Source: DATBLE01 sp963791425
GTDB taxonomy: Bacteria > Actinomycetota > Thermoleophilia > Gaiellales > Gaiellaceae
Direction of reading: 5' to 3'
Length of the DNA: 64,000 nt
Assembly: GCA_963791425.1 (NCBI GenBank)
Contig: CAWBSE010000003.1
Location: 434,001 to 498,000 of the forward strand
The translations under genes were made by a program, and so were the position numbers. Under the pieces are notes generated by a model. The model had not been told where the DNA came from. It made no database searches and was given only the letters and a program-made list of their open reading frames with translations. Below, in pieces: positions 40,462 to 49,109 of this stretch; position 1 is the stretch's first letter; every line of letters begins with the position of its first letter.

Positions 40462-41516
40462 GGATCCTCGTCACAGGCAGCGACGGCTACATCGGCTCCG
40501 TGCTCGGCCCGTACCTCGCCGAGCAGGGGCACGACGTCGTGGGCGTGGACACGGGCTTCTACCGCGGCGGCTGGCTCTACGAGCCGCAGACGAGGACGAT
40601 TCCGGCCCTGTTCCGGGACATCAGGACCCTGACGGAGAGCGACCTCGATGGGTTTGACGGGGTCGTGCACATGGCCGAGCTCTCGAACGACCCGCTCGGC
40701 CAGCTGTCGCCGACGATCACCTACGAGATCAACCACGCCGGCTCGGTGCACATGGCCACGGTGGCGAGGGCGGCGGGAGTCGGGCGGTTCGTCTACACCT
40801 CCTCGTGCAGCGTCTACGGCGAAGCCGACGAGGACCTGGTAGACGAGGCGTCCCGGCTCCGACCGCAGACCGCGTACGCCGAGTGCAAGCAGCTCGTCGA
40901 GCGCGACGTCGCCGCGCTCGCGACCGACGACTTCTCCCCCGTCTTCCTCCGCAACGCGACCGTGTACGGCGCCTCGCCGCGGATGCGCTTCGACATCGTG
41001 CTGAACAATCTCTGCGGCTTCGCGTGGACGACGCGGGAGATCAGGATGGAGAGCGACGGAACGCCCTGGCGCCCGATCGTGCACGTGCTCGACGTCTGCA
41101 AAGCGATCCGATGCTCGCTCGAGGCGCCCCGCAACGTCGTGCATTCCCAGATCCTGAACGTGGGCGACCGCGACGCGAACTTCCAGGTGCGCGAGATCGC
41201 GGAGATCGTCGGCCGGGTGTTCCCGGCCTGCGAGGTCACCGTCGGAACGAGGGGCTCGGACCAACGGAGCTACCGCGTGTCGTTCGCGAAGATCCACGAC
41301 CTCCTGCCCTCGTTTGCCTGCGACTGGACTCCCGAGTTCGGCGCGCGGCAGCTGCTGGAGGTCTTCCGGGCGGCCGACCTGACCGAGGAGGACTTTCGCT
41401 CGCGGGTGTTCACGAGGCTCAAGCAGATCGAGTACCTGCTCCGAACCGGGCAGATCGACGAGACGTTCTCCTGGCGGCCGCTCACGCCCGCGGGCGCGGA
41501 AACAGCGGCCCGCTGA
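40458..41516 (+). CDS. NAD-dependent epimerase/dehydratase
   Basis: A 352-residue extended SDR. ILVTGSDGYIGSVLGPYL binds NAD, YTSSCSVYGEADED carries the catalytic serine, and Tyr140/Lys144 lie in TAYAECKQLVE. It belongs to the group with FYRGGWLYE and HMAELSNDPLG near the N-terminus that accompanies branched-sugar clusters. It probably reduces or epimerises the 4-keto sugar of the cassette. GTG 40458 overlaps the previous stop (GTGA). It is the last intact gene of the operon begun at 35894. Confidence 0.9.
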   Translation: MRILVTGSDGYIGSVLGPYLAEQGHDVVGVDTGFYRGGWLYEPQTRTIPALFRDIRTLTESDLDGFDGVVHMAELSNDPLGQLSPTITYEINHAGSVHMATVARAAGVGRFVYTSSCSVYGEADEDLVDEASRLRPQTAYAECKQLVERDVAALATDDFSPVFLRNATVYGASPRMRFDIVLNNLCGFAWTTREIRMESDGTPWRPIVHVLDVCKAIRCSLEAPRNVVHSQILNVGDRDANFQVREIAEIVGRVFPACEVTVGTRGSDQRSYRVSFAKIHDLLPSFACDWTPEFGARQLLEVFRAADLTEEDFRSRVFTRLKQIEYLLRTGQIDETFSWRPLTPAGAETAAR

Positions 41517-41519
41517 GCC

Positions 41520-41873
41520 ATGCCACCGGGCACGCCGCTCCCGAAGGTCTCGGTCGCGCTCTGCGCCTACAACGGAGAACGCTTCCTCGAGCAGCAGCTC
41601 GAGAGCCTGGCGCCCCAGACCGTGCCGCTGGCCGAGCTCCTCGTCTGCGACGACTGCTCGTCGGACGGCACCCCGGCCATCCTGAGGCGCTTCTCGCGAA
41701 CGGCCCCCTTTCCGGCTCGCATCTTCCGCAACGAGCTCCGCCGCGTCTGCAGGCTGATCGCAGCGCGGGCCTACCGGAGCCGCGAGAGCGGCGGGCTCGG
41801 GCGGTCGGCGCTGATCCGTGACCTGCGGGAAGTCGTCCTCTCGCGTCGAGGAGCCGCGACCGTCTCCGCATGA
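41520..41873 (+). pseudogene. Glycosyltransferase family 2 remnant with internal deletion
   Basis: Only 117 residues. The first 70 are a clean GT2 N-terminus (VSVALCAYNGERFLEQQLESL, LAELLVCDDCSSDGTPAIL, IFRNELR). The DxD metal site and catalytic-base region that should follow are absent. After residue 72 the sequence jumps to YRSRESGGLGRSALIRDLREVVLSR, which looks like the C-terminal helices of a GT2 enzyme of 280-300 residues. The simplest reading is an in-frame internal deletion, leaving a gene that cannot make an active transferase. It follows the epimerase by three bases, so it was once in the operon. Confidence 0.7.
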
Positions 41874-41920
41874 CCGCCACGAGCGAACCCCAACCCCCTG
41901 GCAGATGGCGTCTTCCGCAC

Positions 41921-41926
41921 TAATGT
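41921..41926 (+). promoter_or_regulatory. -10-like TAATGT before the GT2 at 41934
   Basis: TAATGT is followed by seven bases and the ATG of the glycosyltransferase, so this gene probably has its own leaderless promoter, separate from the cassette operon. Confidence 0.5.
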
Positions 41927-41933
41927 GAGAGGG

Positions 41934-42875
41934 ATGCTGGTCGACGTCGGGATCCCCACCCACGGCCGCCCGGCCTACCTCGCCGAGGCCATCGAGTCCG
42001 TGCTCGGCCAGACCTTCGCTGGCTGGACGCTGACGGTCTCCGAGAACGGGCCCGGGAGCAACGCCGTCGCACGGATCGTCGAGCCCTACCTCACCGACCC
42101 GCGGGTCCGCCTCGTCACGACCGGCGGCGATCTTGGAGGGGCCGCGAATGCGACGAGCCTGATTCGCAGGGGCAGCGCGCCATACGTCGCGATCCTCCAG
42201 GACGACGACCTCTGGGCATCGGGCTTCCTCGACCGACGGGTCTCCTTCCTCGAGGCCAACCCCTCCTGCGGGCTCGTATTCTCCGCCTGCGACTTCATCG
42301 GCGGCGCCGGCGACGTCCTCTTCCGGTTCGACGTCCGGCTGAAGGAAGGAGTGCAGGATCGCCAGGCGTTCCTCCGCCGTCTCTACCGCGGGAACCTCAT
42401 CTGCTTCCCCACCGTGCTCGGGCGGCGATCGTCCTACGCGGCGGTGGGGCCCGCCTTCAGCGAATCGCTGCTGTTTTACGACTACGAGATGTGGCTCCGG
42501 GTCGCGGCGCGTTTCGAGGTCGGGTTCCTCGACGGCGTCGACGCCCGCTACCGGGTGCACGGCAGCCAGACGACGCAGACAGTCCGATTCCACATCGGCG
42601 ACCACCGGCTCGCCCTCCTGCAGGAAGCCGAGAAGATCGTACCCCCGGACTTCCCCCGGATCGAGCTGAAGCGCGGGATGTTCAAGGCCCTCATTCGAGC
42701 GTCTCGCGACGCGTTCGCGAGGCACGACCGACAGGAAGGCCTCGGTCACCTGGCGGCGGCGATCCGGACGCATCCGGCCGCGCCGCTCGATCCTGAGTTC
42801 CTGAGGCTCACCGCTCGGCGCCTCGCCAGGACACGAGAGACCCGCGAGCTGAGCAAAGCCGGCCTGATCTGGTAG
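41934..42875 (+). CDS. Glycosyltransferase family 2
   Basis: A 313-residue GT-A protein: VDVGIPTHGRPAYLAEAIES, WTLTVSENGPGSNAV, YVAILQDDDLWASGFLDRR with the DxD site, GNLICFPTVLGRR and LFYDYEMWLRVAARF with the acidic catalytic-base motif. ATG 41934 was chosen over GTG 41925 because TAATGT ends seven bases before it. The C-terminal 60 residues are helical and arginine-rich. The gene is convergent with the GMC oxidoreductase, ten bases apart. Confidence 0.9.
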   Translation: MLVDVGIPTHGRPAYLAEAIESVLGQTFAGWTLTVSENGPGSNAVARIVEPYLTDPRVRLVTTGGDLGGAANATSLIRRGSAPYVAILQDDDLWASGFLDRRVSFLEANPSCGLVFSACDFIGGAGDVLFRFDVRLKEGVQDRQAFLRRLYRGNLICFPTVLGRRSSYAAVGPAFSESLLFYDYEMWLRVAARFEVGFLDGVDARYRVHGSQTTQTVRFHIGDHRLALLQEAEKIVPPDFPRIELKRGMFKALIRASRDAFARHDRQEGLGHLAAAIRTHPAAPLDPEFLRLTARRLARTRETRELSKAGLIW

Positions 42876-42885
42876 CCCAGCCGGA

Positions 42886-44481
42886 TCAGCTCGAGCCGAG
42901 CCGGCTGTTCAGGTGGTCGGCGAGCCGGATGGCGAGCGCGAGGACGGTCAATGTCGGATTCGCCCAACCCGACGTCGGGAACACCGAGCTTCCCGTCACG
43001 AACAGATTGTCGACGCCGTGCAGCCTGCCGTTCGGATCGACGACCCCCTGCTTCGGGTCGGCGTGCATACGGGTCGTACCGATGTGGTGGAACAGGCCGT
43101 GGAAGACGCCGGAAGGACGCTCGGTGCCGAGCTTGTCCTCCACGCTGCCGAGCTCGGCGTGGACGAGCTCCTCGTCGAAGATGTCCTGTGTGCGGCGGAT
43201 GGACTCGACGTCGACATCGGAAATGCGCCAGTCGAGGCGCGGTCGCCGCAGGCCGAAGGCATCGCGACTCTCACCGAGCGTGACCCGCGATCCGGGGTTC
43301 GGAGCCTGCTCTCCCTGGACACGCAGCAGCAGGACGGGGGCTTGCCGCGAGGATCGCGTCTCGAGGTACAGCGACGGCTTCCTCGCGTAGCCGAAGGGCG
43401 TCTTCAGGTATAGGACCGACCGGGTCACGTCTCCGAAGTGGCGGAGCACGGTGAGCGTGTGGGCCGCGAGATCGGGCGGCCGGGGGCGATGGTCGAGGGC
43501 GCGGCGGATCGTCGTTAGCGAGCGGAAACCGTCGCCTGCGAACACCCTCGGCATCGGATCGAGCAGGAAGGCGACGTTGAGCAGCTCCTTCTCCCTCATG
43601 ACCTGCTCGCTCAGACGCACGACAGGGCGGACGCGTGTCCCCTCCGCCCCTCGATGCTCGTAGATCAGCGGATGCCGAAGGAGGATGTCACTCGAGACGA
43701 AGCCAGACTGCAGGGAGGGGTGCTCCATGAAGTACCGGCCGACGAGGTCGTGCTCGTTACCGAGGCCCGCAGGACGATCGCGATTGCTGAGCAGGAGCAA
43801 CCGCGGGTTCTCGATTCCGCCGGCGGCGAGCACGACCAGCCTCGCAGCGACCGAGAAGTCGCGTCCCGGGCCGCCGAGCGCCTGCACCGTCTCGATCGAC
43901 CGCCCGTCACGGTCCATCCGGAGCTCCGCCACCTGGGCGTTCACGATGAGGCGGACATCGTCTGCGGTCGAGATCCGGTCCCAGTACCGCGCGAACGTCG
44001 CGTGCCCGATCCGCATGCCGCCGAGGACGAGCCGGCCCGGCCGCAGGGGCAGATGGGCGGCCAGGTCGCGGTCCACGCCGGGAAGAGGGCCGATGTCCGA
44101 GACGGCCAACGCCCGCTCGTAGAACGGGTCGAGGTGCGCACGGCCAAAGGGCCAGCCCGAATGGGGAACCGCGGCCCGGCGCTCGAAGTCGATGGGATCG
44201 AGTGGCACCACGTGCCAGTAGTGCTCCCCGGCCTCCCAGAGCGGCAGACTTCCGCCGAACGCTCGCACCGAGGCATTCTCCAGTGCGAAGTACGGCCGGC
44301 CGACGCTCTCGCCTCCGGGTCCCTTCTGGAAGTCGCGCGCGCCGCTCTCGAGGATGCAGATCCGGGCTCCTGTGCCGAGGAGCTCGAGCGCGAGCACGAT
44401 TCCCGCCGGGCCCGCACCGACGATGCAGACGTCTGCGTCGATCAGATCGCCGGGGGAAATGGTCCGCGCGTCGATCAGCAT
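42886..44481 (-). CDS. GMC-family FAD-dependent oxidoreductase
   Basis: A 531-residue flavoprotein. The FAD motif is CIVGAGPAGIVLALELLG at about residues 19-36 with an acidic end of strand 2 (ILESGA). VLAAGGIENPRLLL is the second dinucleotide-binding part. The C-terminal GMC_oxred_C block has HHIGTTRMHADP with the catalytic histidine, and DNLFVTGSSVFPTSGWANPTLT. It oxidises an alcohol, probably a sugar or sugar-derived group. Relatives are frequent in actinobacterial and cyanobacterial polysaccharide clusters. The substrate and electron acceptor are unknown. ATG 44481 has a CAGAAT nine bases upstream on its strand. Confidence 0.92.
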   Translation of the reverse strand: MLIDARTISPGDLIDADVCIVGAGPAGIVLALELLGTGARICILESGARDFQKGPGGESVGRPYFALENASVRAFGGSLPLWEAGEHYWHVVPLDPIDFERRAAVPHSGWPFGRAHLDPFYERALAVSDIGPLPGVDRDLAAHLPLRPGRLVLGGMRIGHATFARYWDRISTADDVRLIVNAQVAELRMDRDGRSIETVQALGGPGRDFSVAARLVVLAAGGIENPRLLLLSNRDRPAGLGNEHDLVGRYFMEHPSLQSGFVSSDILLRHPLIYEHRGAEGTRVRPVVRLSEQVMREKELLNVAFLLDPMPRVFAGDGFRSLTTIRRALDHRPRPPDLAAHTLTVLRHFGDVTRSVLYLKTPFGYARKPSLYLETRSSRQAPVLLLRVQGEQAPNPGSRVTLGESRDAFGLRRPRLDWRISDVDVESIRRTQDIFDEELVHAELGSVEDKLGTERPSGVFHGLFHHIGTTRMHADPKQGVVDPNGRLHGVDNLFVTGSSVFPTSGWANPTLTVLALAIRLADHLNSRLGSS

Positions 44482-44682
44482 GCCGAGCCGATTCTGTCAG
44501 TCAATGGGTACGGCCCGCAGAGAGCTCAAGTCGGCTCACTCCCGAACGCGCCTGCTCGGCCACCCGCCAAGACCTAGGTGACGAAGCTCAGGCCCGCGGA
44601 GGAGAGCAGGCTCCGGCGGCGGGCTGGGAGCGGTCGTAAATCTGAGTTCGCCGATGACCGGATCAGGCTTGGCACGATGCTG

Positions 44683-47600
44683 CTAGCCGCCGAAGACCTG
44701 GACATCCCAGAGCGAGATGCCGTACCTCGTCGCTCTGGTGACGCAGAGCACACGGACGTAGCGGGCGGTGACTGGGGTGAAGACCGTGGTCTTCCAGCCG
44801 GCGGAGCTGGTCGAGACGGTGGCTGCGTCGGTGAAGGTCGTCCCGTCGCTGGAGACCTGGATCTTGTACGAGGATGCGTATGCTGCCTCCCAGTCCAGCG
44901 AGACGGTGTTGATCTGCTTGGAGGCACCGAGATTTACCCGCCACCACTGGTTGTCTTTGAAGGTGGACGACCAGCGGGTGGACGAGCTGCCGTCGTTTGC
45001 CAGTGACGGCTGGTACAGGCTCGACTGGGTGGACGAGGCCGAGGTCCCTTGCTTCAGGGCGAGATCGGCGCGGACGACGCCTGTGGCGGAGGAGTTGGCC
45101 GGCTGAGAGGCGCCGGAGCCGTTCGTTGCGGTGACAGAGACCTCCATGGTTTGGCCGACGTCGGTGGTGGCCAGCAGATATTTCTGGTTGGTCGCTCCCG
45201 CGATTGGCTGGCAGTTGGCGCCGCTGCCGTCGCAGCGCTGCCACTGGTAGGCGTACGAGGTCGGCGAGCCTGACCAAGTTCCGTTCGAGGCCGTCAGCGT
45301 CTGACCCTGCCCCACCAGCCCCGACACTGTCGGCGGCGCGCTGTTCGTCGGCACACCACCGCCGGAAGCCTGGTAGGTGGCGGTGTAGGTGGTCGGACCC
45401 GCCGCAGCGGTGATGTTGTGTGTGGCGGCGCCGTTGTCCGACCAGGAGGCGAACGTATAGCTCGTGCCACTCAGGGCCTGTGTGAGCGGCGCGCTGATCG
45501 AGGTTGCGGAGTTGACGATCACCGTGTGGGTGAACGGCGTTGTGGAGGTCGTGCCCCCGACGCTGAGCGTGAGGCCGGTCGGGTTGCTCGCGAAGTTCAG
45601 GTCGACGGTCTTCGGGTCGAGCCGGATGCTCGTGGTGCCGCTCTGGCCGGAGGAGTTGGTCGCGGTCATCTGGAGCTCCAGCCATGACGGGTAGTCGTGG
45701 TCAGGGGCGTTCAGGCTTCCGCTCGCGATCCCCGTGAAGGTCTGCACGAGGTGGGTGTGACAGGTGCTGGGGGTCGTGCAGTGGTGGATGATCTCCGTCC
45801 AGGTGAGGTCGCTCGCGGGCAGCTGCTGCCCAGTCGCCGGGTCGGTGGCGTGGCCGGAGAACGGGATCGGGTCGCCGACGGCCCACGTGAGGGTGGAGGA
45901 GGGGGTATCGATCACCGGTACCGGGGCGTTCGCGTCGGCCGACCCGTAGACCTGTGCGTCCCAGAAGGAGATCCCGTAGACGGTTGCTCGGGTGACTCCG
46001 AGCACGCGGACGTAGCGGGCGGTGACCGGGGCGAAGACCGTGGTCTTCCAGCCGGCGGCGCTGTTGGAGACGGTGGCGGCGTCGGTGAAGGTCGTCCCAT
46101 CGCTGGAGACCTGGATCTTGTACGAGGAGGCGTAGGCGCCCTCCCAGTTCAGCAAGACGGTGTCGACCTGCTTCTGCGAGCCAAGGTCGACCTGCCACCA
46201 CTGGTTATCAGTGAACGACGACGACCAGCGCGTGGACGAGTTGCCGTCGTTCGCCAGGTTCGGAGCGTACGAGGCCGACTGGTTGGAAGACGAGGACGCG
46301 GGCTGCCCGAGAGCGAGGTCGGCCCGGACGACGGCGGTGGCGACCGAATTGGCCGGCTGGGAGCTACCCGAGCCGTTCGTCGCGGTCACGGAGGCGAGGA
46401 CGGTCTTGCCGACGTCGTCCACACTCAACAGGTACGTCTGGAAGACGGCACCCGTGATCGGCTGGCAGTTGGCACCGCCGCTATCGCACCGCTGCCACTG
46501 GTAGGCGTACGAGGTCGGCGAGCCCGACCAGGTTCCGTTCGAGGCCGTCAGCGTCTGCCCCTGCCCCGCGACGAGCCCGGACACGATCGGCGGCGCGCTG
46601 TTCGTCGGCACACCACCGCCTCCGCCGGAACCGGACGCGAACACTTGTGCGTCCCAGAAGGAGATCCCGTAGACGGTTGCTCGGGTGACTCCGAGCACGC
46701 GGACGTAGCGGGCGGTGACCGGGGCGAAGACCGTGGTCTTCCAGCCGGCGGCGCTGTTGGAGACGGTGGCGGCGTCGGTGAAGGTCGTCCCATCGCTGGA
46801 GACCTGGATCTTGTACGAGGAGGCGTAGGCGCCCTCCCAGTTCAGCGAGACGGTGTCGACCTGCTTCTGCGAGCCAAGGTCGACCTGCCACCACTGGTTA
46901 TCAGTGAACGACGACGACCAGCGCGTGGACGAGTTGCCGTCGTTCGCCAGGTTCGGAGCGTACGAGGCCGACTGGGAAGAGGATGCCGACGCGGGCTGGT
47001 TCAGCGCCAGGTCGGTCGGACCGCCGCCGCCGCCGTATGTGAGGCGGTGGATCGTGCCACCGTCGAAGTCGACGTAGAAGAGGTCGCCGCCGGGCCCGGA
47101 CTCGAGGTCGACGGGGTTCGAGGCGCCCTGCTCGACCACCTGCACCTTGGTCGGGTCGGGCAATCCATTCGTGCCGAGCGGCATTGCCCAGATGCAGTTG
47201 CGAGAGTGGTCGCCGAAGAACAGAGCGCCGTTGTACGTGGCCGGGTAGGAGGCGCCCGAGTAGAAGGAGATCGCGCTCACCACCGACCCGTTAGCGGTGG
47301 GGCAGTTGTCTCCGGAGACGACGGCGACGCCGTGCTGGTACACGTAGTAGGGGGCCGTGGCCGAACCGGCGCTATAGAGATTGGTGCAGATGTTCAGGGC
47401 GGCGCTCTGGTAGCCGGGCTGGGGCCCGTTCCCCTCGTAGCAGGGCCAGCCGAAGTTCTGCACAGGGCCCGTCGGCGTGGGTCGCCGGTTGATCTCCTCC
47501 CAGGTGTTGTAGCCGACGTCGCCGGCCCAGATCTCGCTCGTCCCCGGCCGGAAGGTGAAGCGGAACGGATTGCGCATCCCGTAGGCGACGATTCGCTTCG

Positions 47601-48570
47601 TGTTCGCGTTGCTGCTTCCACCGTTCGGATTGTCGGCGAGCCCGGCACCGGTCGCCGGATCGAGGCGCAGGAGAGAGCCGTTGAGCAGAACAGGCTCGCC
47701 GGCCGCCCGTCGCGAGCTCTGAGAGCGAAGCGCGCCGCCCTCCGCCGTCGGAGGCGTCTCTGCCCCGCCGACGCCGGCCGGCGGATCTCCACAGGGGTTC
47801 CTCGGGGTCGGGGTACCGCTCAGCGACCCGCCGCCCTGGCCGTAGTCGTCGAATGTCCAGCTGGCGCCGTCGCCCGCGGTCGCGTAGAGCGCGCCGTCCG
47901 GGCCGAAGACGAGGTCGCCGAGCGAGTGGCTCGGGTACTGCTGACACCACTCGTCCTTGATCAGCACCTGCGGGCTGCCGGTCATCACGTCGCCCGAGAG
48001 CGTGATGCGCACCAACCGGCCGCTGACGACGCAGCCGTCCGTCGTCGGACCGGGTGGAGTCGGGCACCCGTCGTTCCAGACCGGTGCGGTCCCTCCGGGC
48101 GGCGCGTCGTAGGTGAAGAGCAGGTAGATGTAGGGGCTGGTCGGGAAGTTCGGGTCGAGCGCCATCGCGAGCAGACCCCGGTCCCAGTAGTTGTCGACCT
48201 GAGCGCTCAGGTCGGCGACCACCGTGGGACTCGTGTCGGTCAGGCTGTGGAAGACCCTCACCACGCCACTCTTCTCGGCGACGAAGATTCGGCCGTCGGA
48301 CGCAAAGCGCATGACGGTCGGGTTCGTCAGCCCGCTGAACACGGTCGTGTCCTGGAAGCCCGGGCTGAGTACGGCCGCGGCCGGCTCGACAGGCGCCGAC
48401 GGGCTCGAGCTCCCACCCAGGAACGGCGGAGCCGGCGGCTGCTGCCCCCCCACCTTCCCGACGGCCAGAGCATCCGATCCATGCACACCGACCGCGAAGA
48501 CGAGAGTCAAAGCGATCACCAACAGCGAAGAACCGACGCAATGCCGCCGCCCGAAGCCCCTAGTCCTCAT
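44683..48570 (-). CDS. Secreted modular protein: sorbosone/glucose dehydrogenase-like propeller with three discoidin domains
   Basis: A 1295-residue exported protein with a signal peptide (residues about 1-36). Residues about 65-525 form a beta-propeller of the PQQ glucose/sorbosone dehydrogenase group (GLTNPTVMRFASDGRIFVAEKSG, RGLLAMALDPNFPTSPYIYLL, HSLGDLVFGPDGALYATAGDG, YGMRNPFRFTF). Then come F5/8C discoidin domains at about 529-642, 754-873 and 1171-1295, Ig-like repeats at 649-747 and 1071-1166, and a further beta region at 874-1067. Discoidin domains bind carbohydrate. It may oxidise or hold sugars of the secreted matrix. Discoidin domains 1 and 2 are almost identical in DNA. GGGGGAGAGG before ATG 48570 is a good ribosome-binding site. 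Confidence 0.88.
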   Translation of the reverse strand: MRTRGFGRRHCVGSSLLVIALTLVFAVGVHGSDALAVGKVGGQQPPAPPFLGGSSSPSAPVEPAAAVLSPGFQDTTVFSGLTNPTVMRFASDGRIFVAEKSGVVRVFHSLTDTSPTVVADLSAQVDNYWDRGLLAMALDPNFPTSPYIYLLFTYDAPPGGTAPVWNDGCPTPPGPTTDGCVVSGRLVRITLSGDVMTGSPQVLIKDEWCQQYPSHSLGDLVFGPDGALYATAGDGASWTFDDYGQGGGSLSGTPTPRNPCGDPPAGVGGAETPPTAEGGALRSQSSRRAAGEPVLLNGSLLRLDPATGAGLADNPNGGSSNANTKRIVAYGMRNPFRFTFRPGTSEIWAGDVGYNTWEEINRRPTPTGPVQNFGWPCYEGNGPQPGYQSAALNICTNLYSAGSATAPYYVYQHGVAVVSGDNCPTANGSVVSAISFYSGASYPATYNGALFFGDHSRNCIWAMPLGTNGLPDPTKVQVVEQGASNPVDLESGPGGDLFYVDFDGGTIHRLTYGGGGGPTDLALNQPASASSSQSASYAPNLANDGNSSTRWSSSFTDNQWWQVDLGSQKQVDTVSLNWEGAYASSYKIQVSSDGTTFTDAATVSNSAAGWKTTVFAPVTARYVRVLGVTRATVYGISFWDAQVFASGSGGGGGVPTNSAPPIVSGLVAGQGQTLTASNGTWSGSPTSYAYQWQRCDSGGANCQPITGAVFQTYLLSVDDVGKTVLASVTATNGSGSSQPANSVATAVVRADLALGQPASSSSNQSASYAPNLANDGNSSTRWSSSFTDNQWWQVDLGSQKQVDTVLLNWEGAYASSYKIQVSSDGTTFTDAATVSNSAAGWKTTVFAPVTARYVRVLGVTRATVYGISFWDAQVYGSADANAPVPVIDTPSSTLTWAVGDPIPFSGHATDPATGQQLPASDLTWTEIIHHCTTPSTCHTHLVQTFTGIASGSLNAPDHDYPSWLELQMTATNSSGQSGTTSIRLDPKTVDLNFASNPTGLTLSVGGTTSTTPFTHTVIVNSATSISAPLTQALSGTSYTFASWSDNGAATHNITAAAGPTTYTATYQASGGGVPTNSAPPTVSGLVGQGQTLTASNGTWSGSPTSYAYQWQRCDGSGANCQPIAGATNQKYLLATTDVGQTMEVSVTATNGSGASQPANSSATGVVRADLALKQGTSASSTQSSLYQPSLANDGSSSTRWSSTFKDNQWWRVNLGASKQINTVSLDWEAAYASSYKIQVSSDGTTFTDAATVSTSSAGWKTTVFTPVTARYVRVLCVTRATRYGISLWDVQVFGG
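45953..46282 (-). repeat. Near-identical 330-bp repeat, copy of discoidin domain 2
   Basis: This stretch and 46646-46975 are identical over 330 bp except for one base that I can find (AGCAAG here, AGCGAG there). They encode discoidin domains 2 and 1 of the same protein, in the same orientation, offset by 693 bp. The third discoidin domain of the protein is much less similar at the DNA level. Confidence 0.85.
46646..46975 (-). repeat. Near-identical 330-bp repeat, copy of discoidin domain 1
   Basis: Partner of 45953-46282, offset 693 bp. The near-complete identity, including silent positions, indicates a recent duplication or ongoing gene conversion, and would allow slippage or deletion by recombination. 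Confidence 0.85.
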
Positions 48571-48696
48571 TCGATCCCTCTCCCCCGCTCGCAGACACCT
48601 GCACTGCTTGCTCCCCAGAATGGGGATATCGTGACGGGTAGCGGCGCCGAGCGCAAGGGGGAGGTCGCCATGCCTCGCCCCTGAGCGTGCCTTCGG

Positions 48697-48852
48697 TCAG
48701 CGCGCTGCGTGGGTGAACAGGCCCTTTAGGCGCAGCTCCGCCAGGGCTGTGCCCCATGTCGGAGGATCGGTGTGTCGGATGCGCCATCCGTTTCGAAACG
48801 AGCGCCACTCGTCGAAGTGATCGCGCCCATCGGCGCGATTGGGGGCTAGCAC
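48697..48852 (-). CDS. Possible small protein or gene remnant
   Basis: A 51-residue frame from GTG 48852 to TGA 48699-48697 inside the spacer between the two modular secreted-protein genes. The composition (HFDEWRSFRNGWRIRH, PPTWGTALAELRLKGLF) looks more protein-like than the surrounding frames, and third positions are G/C-rich. There is an upstream in-frame TAA immediately before. I do not recognise it. It could be a small protein or the C-terminal scrap of a lost gene. An eight-base-pair hairpin (48820-48839) lies within it. Confidence 0.3.
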   Translation of the reverse strand: MLAPNRADGRDHFDEWRSFRNGWRIRHTDPPTWGTALAELRLKGLFTHAAR

Positions 48853-49109
48853 CCTTTAGGGGGATCTTTCGGTTCCCGCCGTTTCACATCGTTTGCAGCG
48901 GGTAATCCGCGGCCTCCAATTTCCAGGAGGTGATTACTCGATTGATTCTTCTCGTATTGCTGGCACTGCTCGCGATCATCGCTGACCCGTCTGCGCGCGA
49001 GGCGACCTACTGCCTGATCCCTCGTTGGAGACACGCCGTTCCCTCGAAGGCGGGATGGCACCGTCCCGTCGTTCTCCCGATTCCCAAGCGTATGGGTGGG
49101 GGAAGAAAC
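48853..49109. other. Spacer with strong ribosome-binding site and hydrophobic in-frame leader
   Basis: The stretch upstream of the modular protein contains CCAGGAGGTGATT at 48924-48936, followed by a frame from GTG 48930 or TTG 48939 (LILLVLLALLAIIADPSA) that stays open into the modular protein. Either this is a leader that lengthens the protein by about 60 residues, or the spacer is an untranslated region. I see no known riboswitch. Confidence 0.35.

Noticed and set aside
40260..42773. 837-codon minus-strand frame over the epimerase and GT2
   Set aside because: Antisense shadow of 40458-41516 and 41934-42875, both of which have full family motifs.
45697..48684. 995-codon plus-strand open frame opposite the dehydrogenase/discoidin gene
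   Set aside because: The translation is repetitive Gly/Arg/Asp-rich and repeats exactly where the discoidin DNA repeats; it is the antisense of the real gene.
48841..49109. Possible riboswitch (c-di-GMP or c-di-AMP type) before the modular secreted protein
   Set aside because: The conserved core sequences of those classes were not found; only a generic hairpin and ribosome-binding site are visible.
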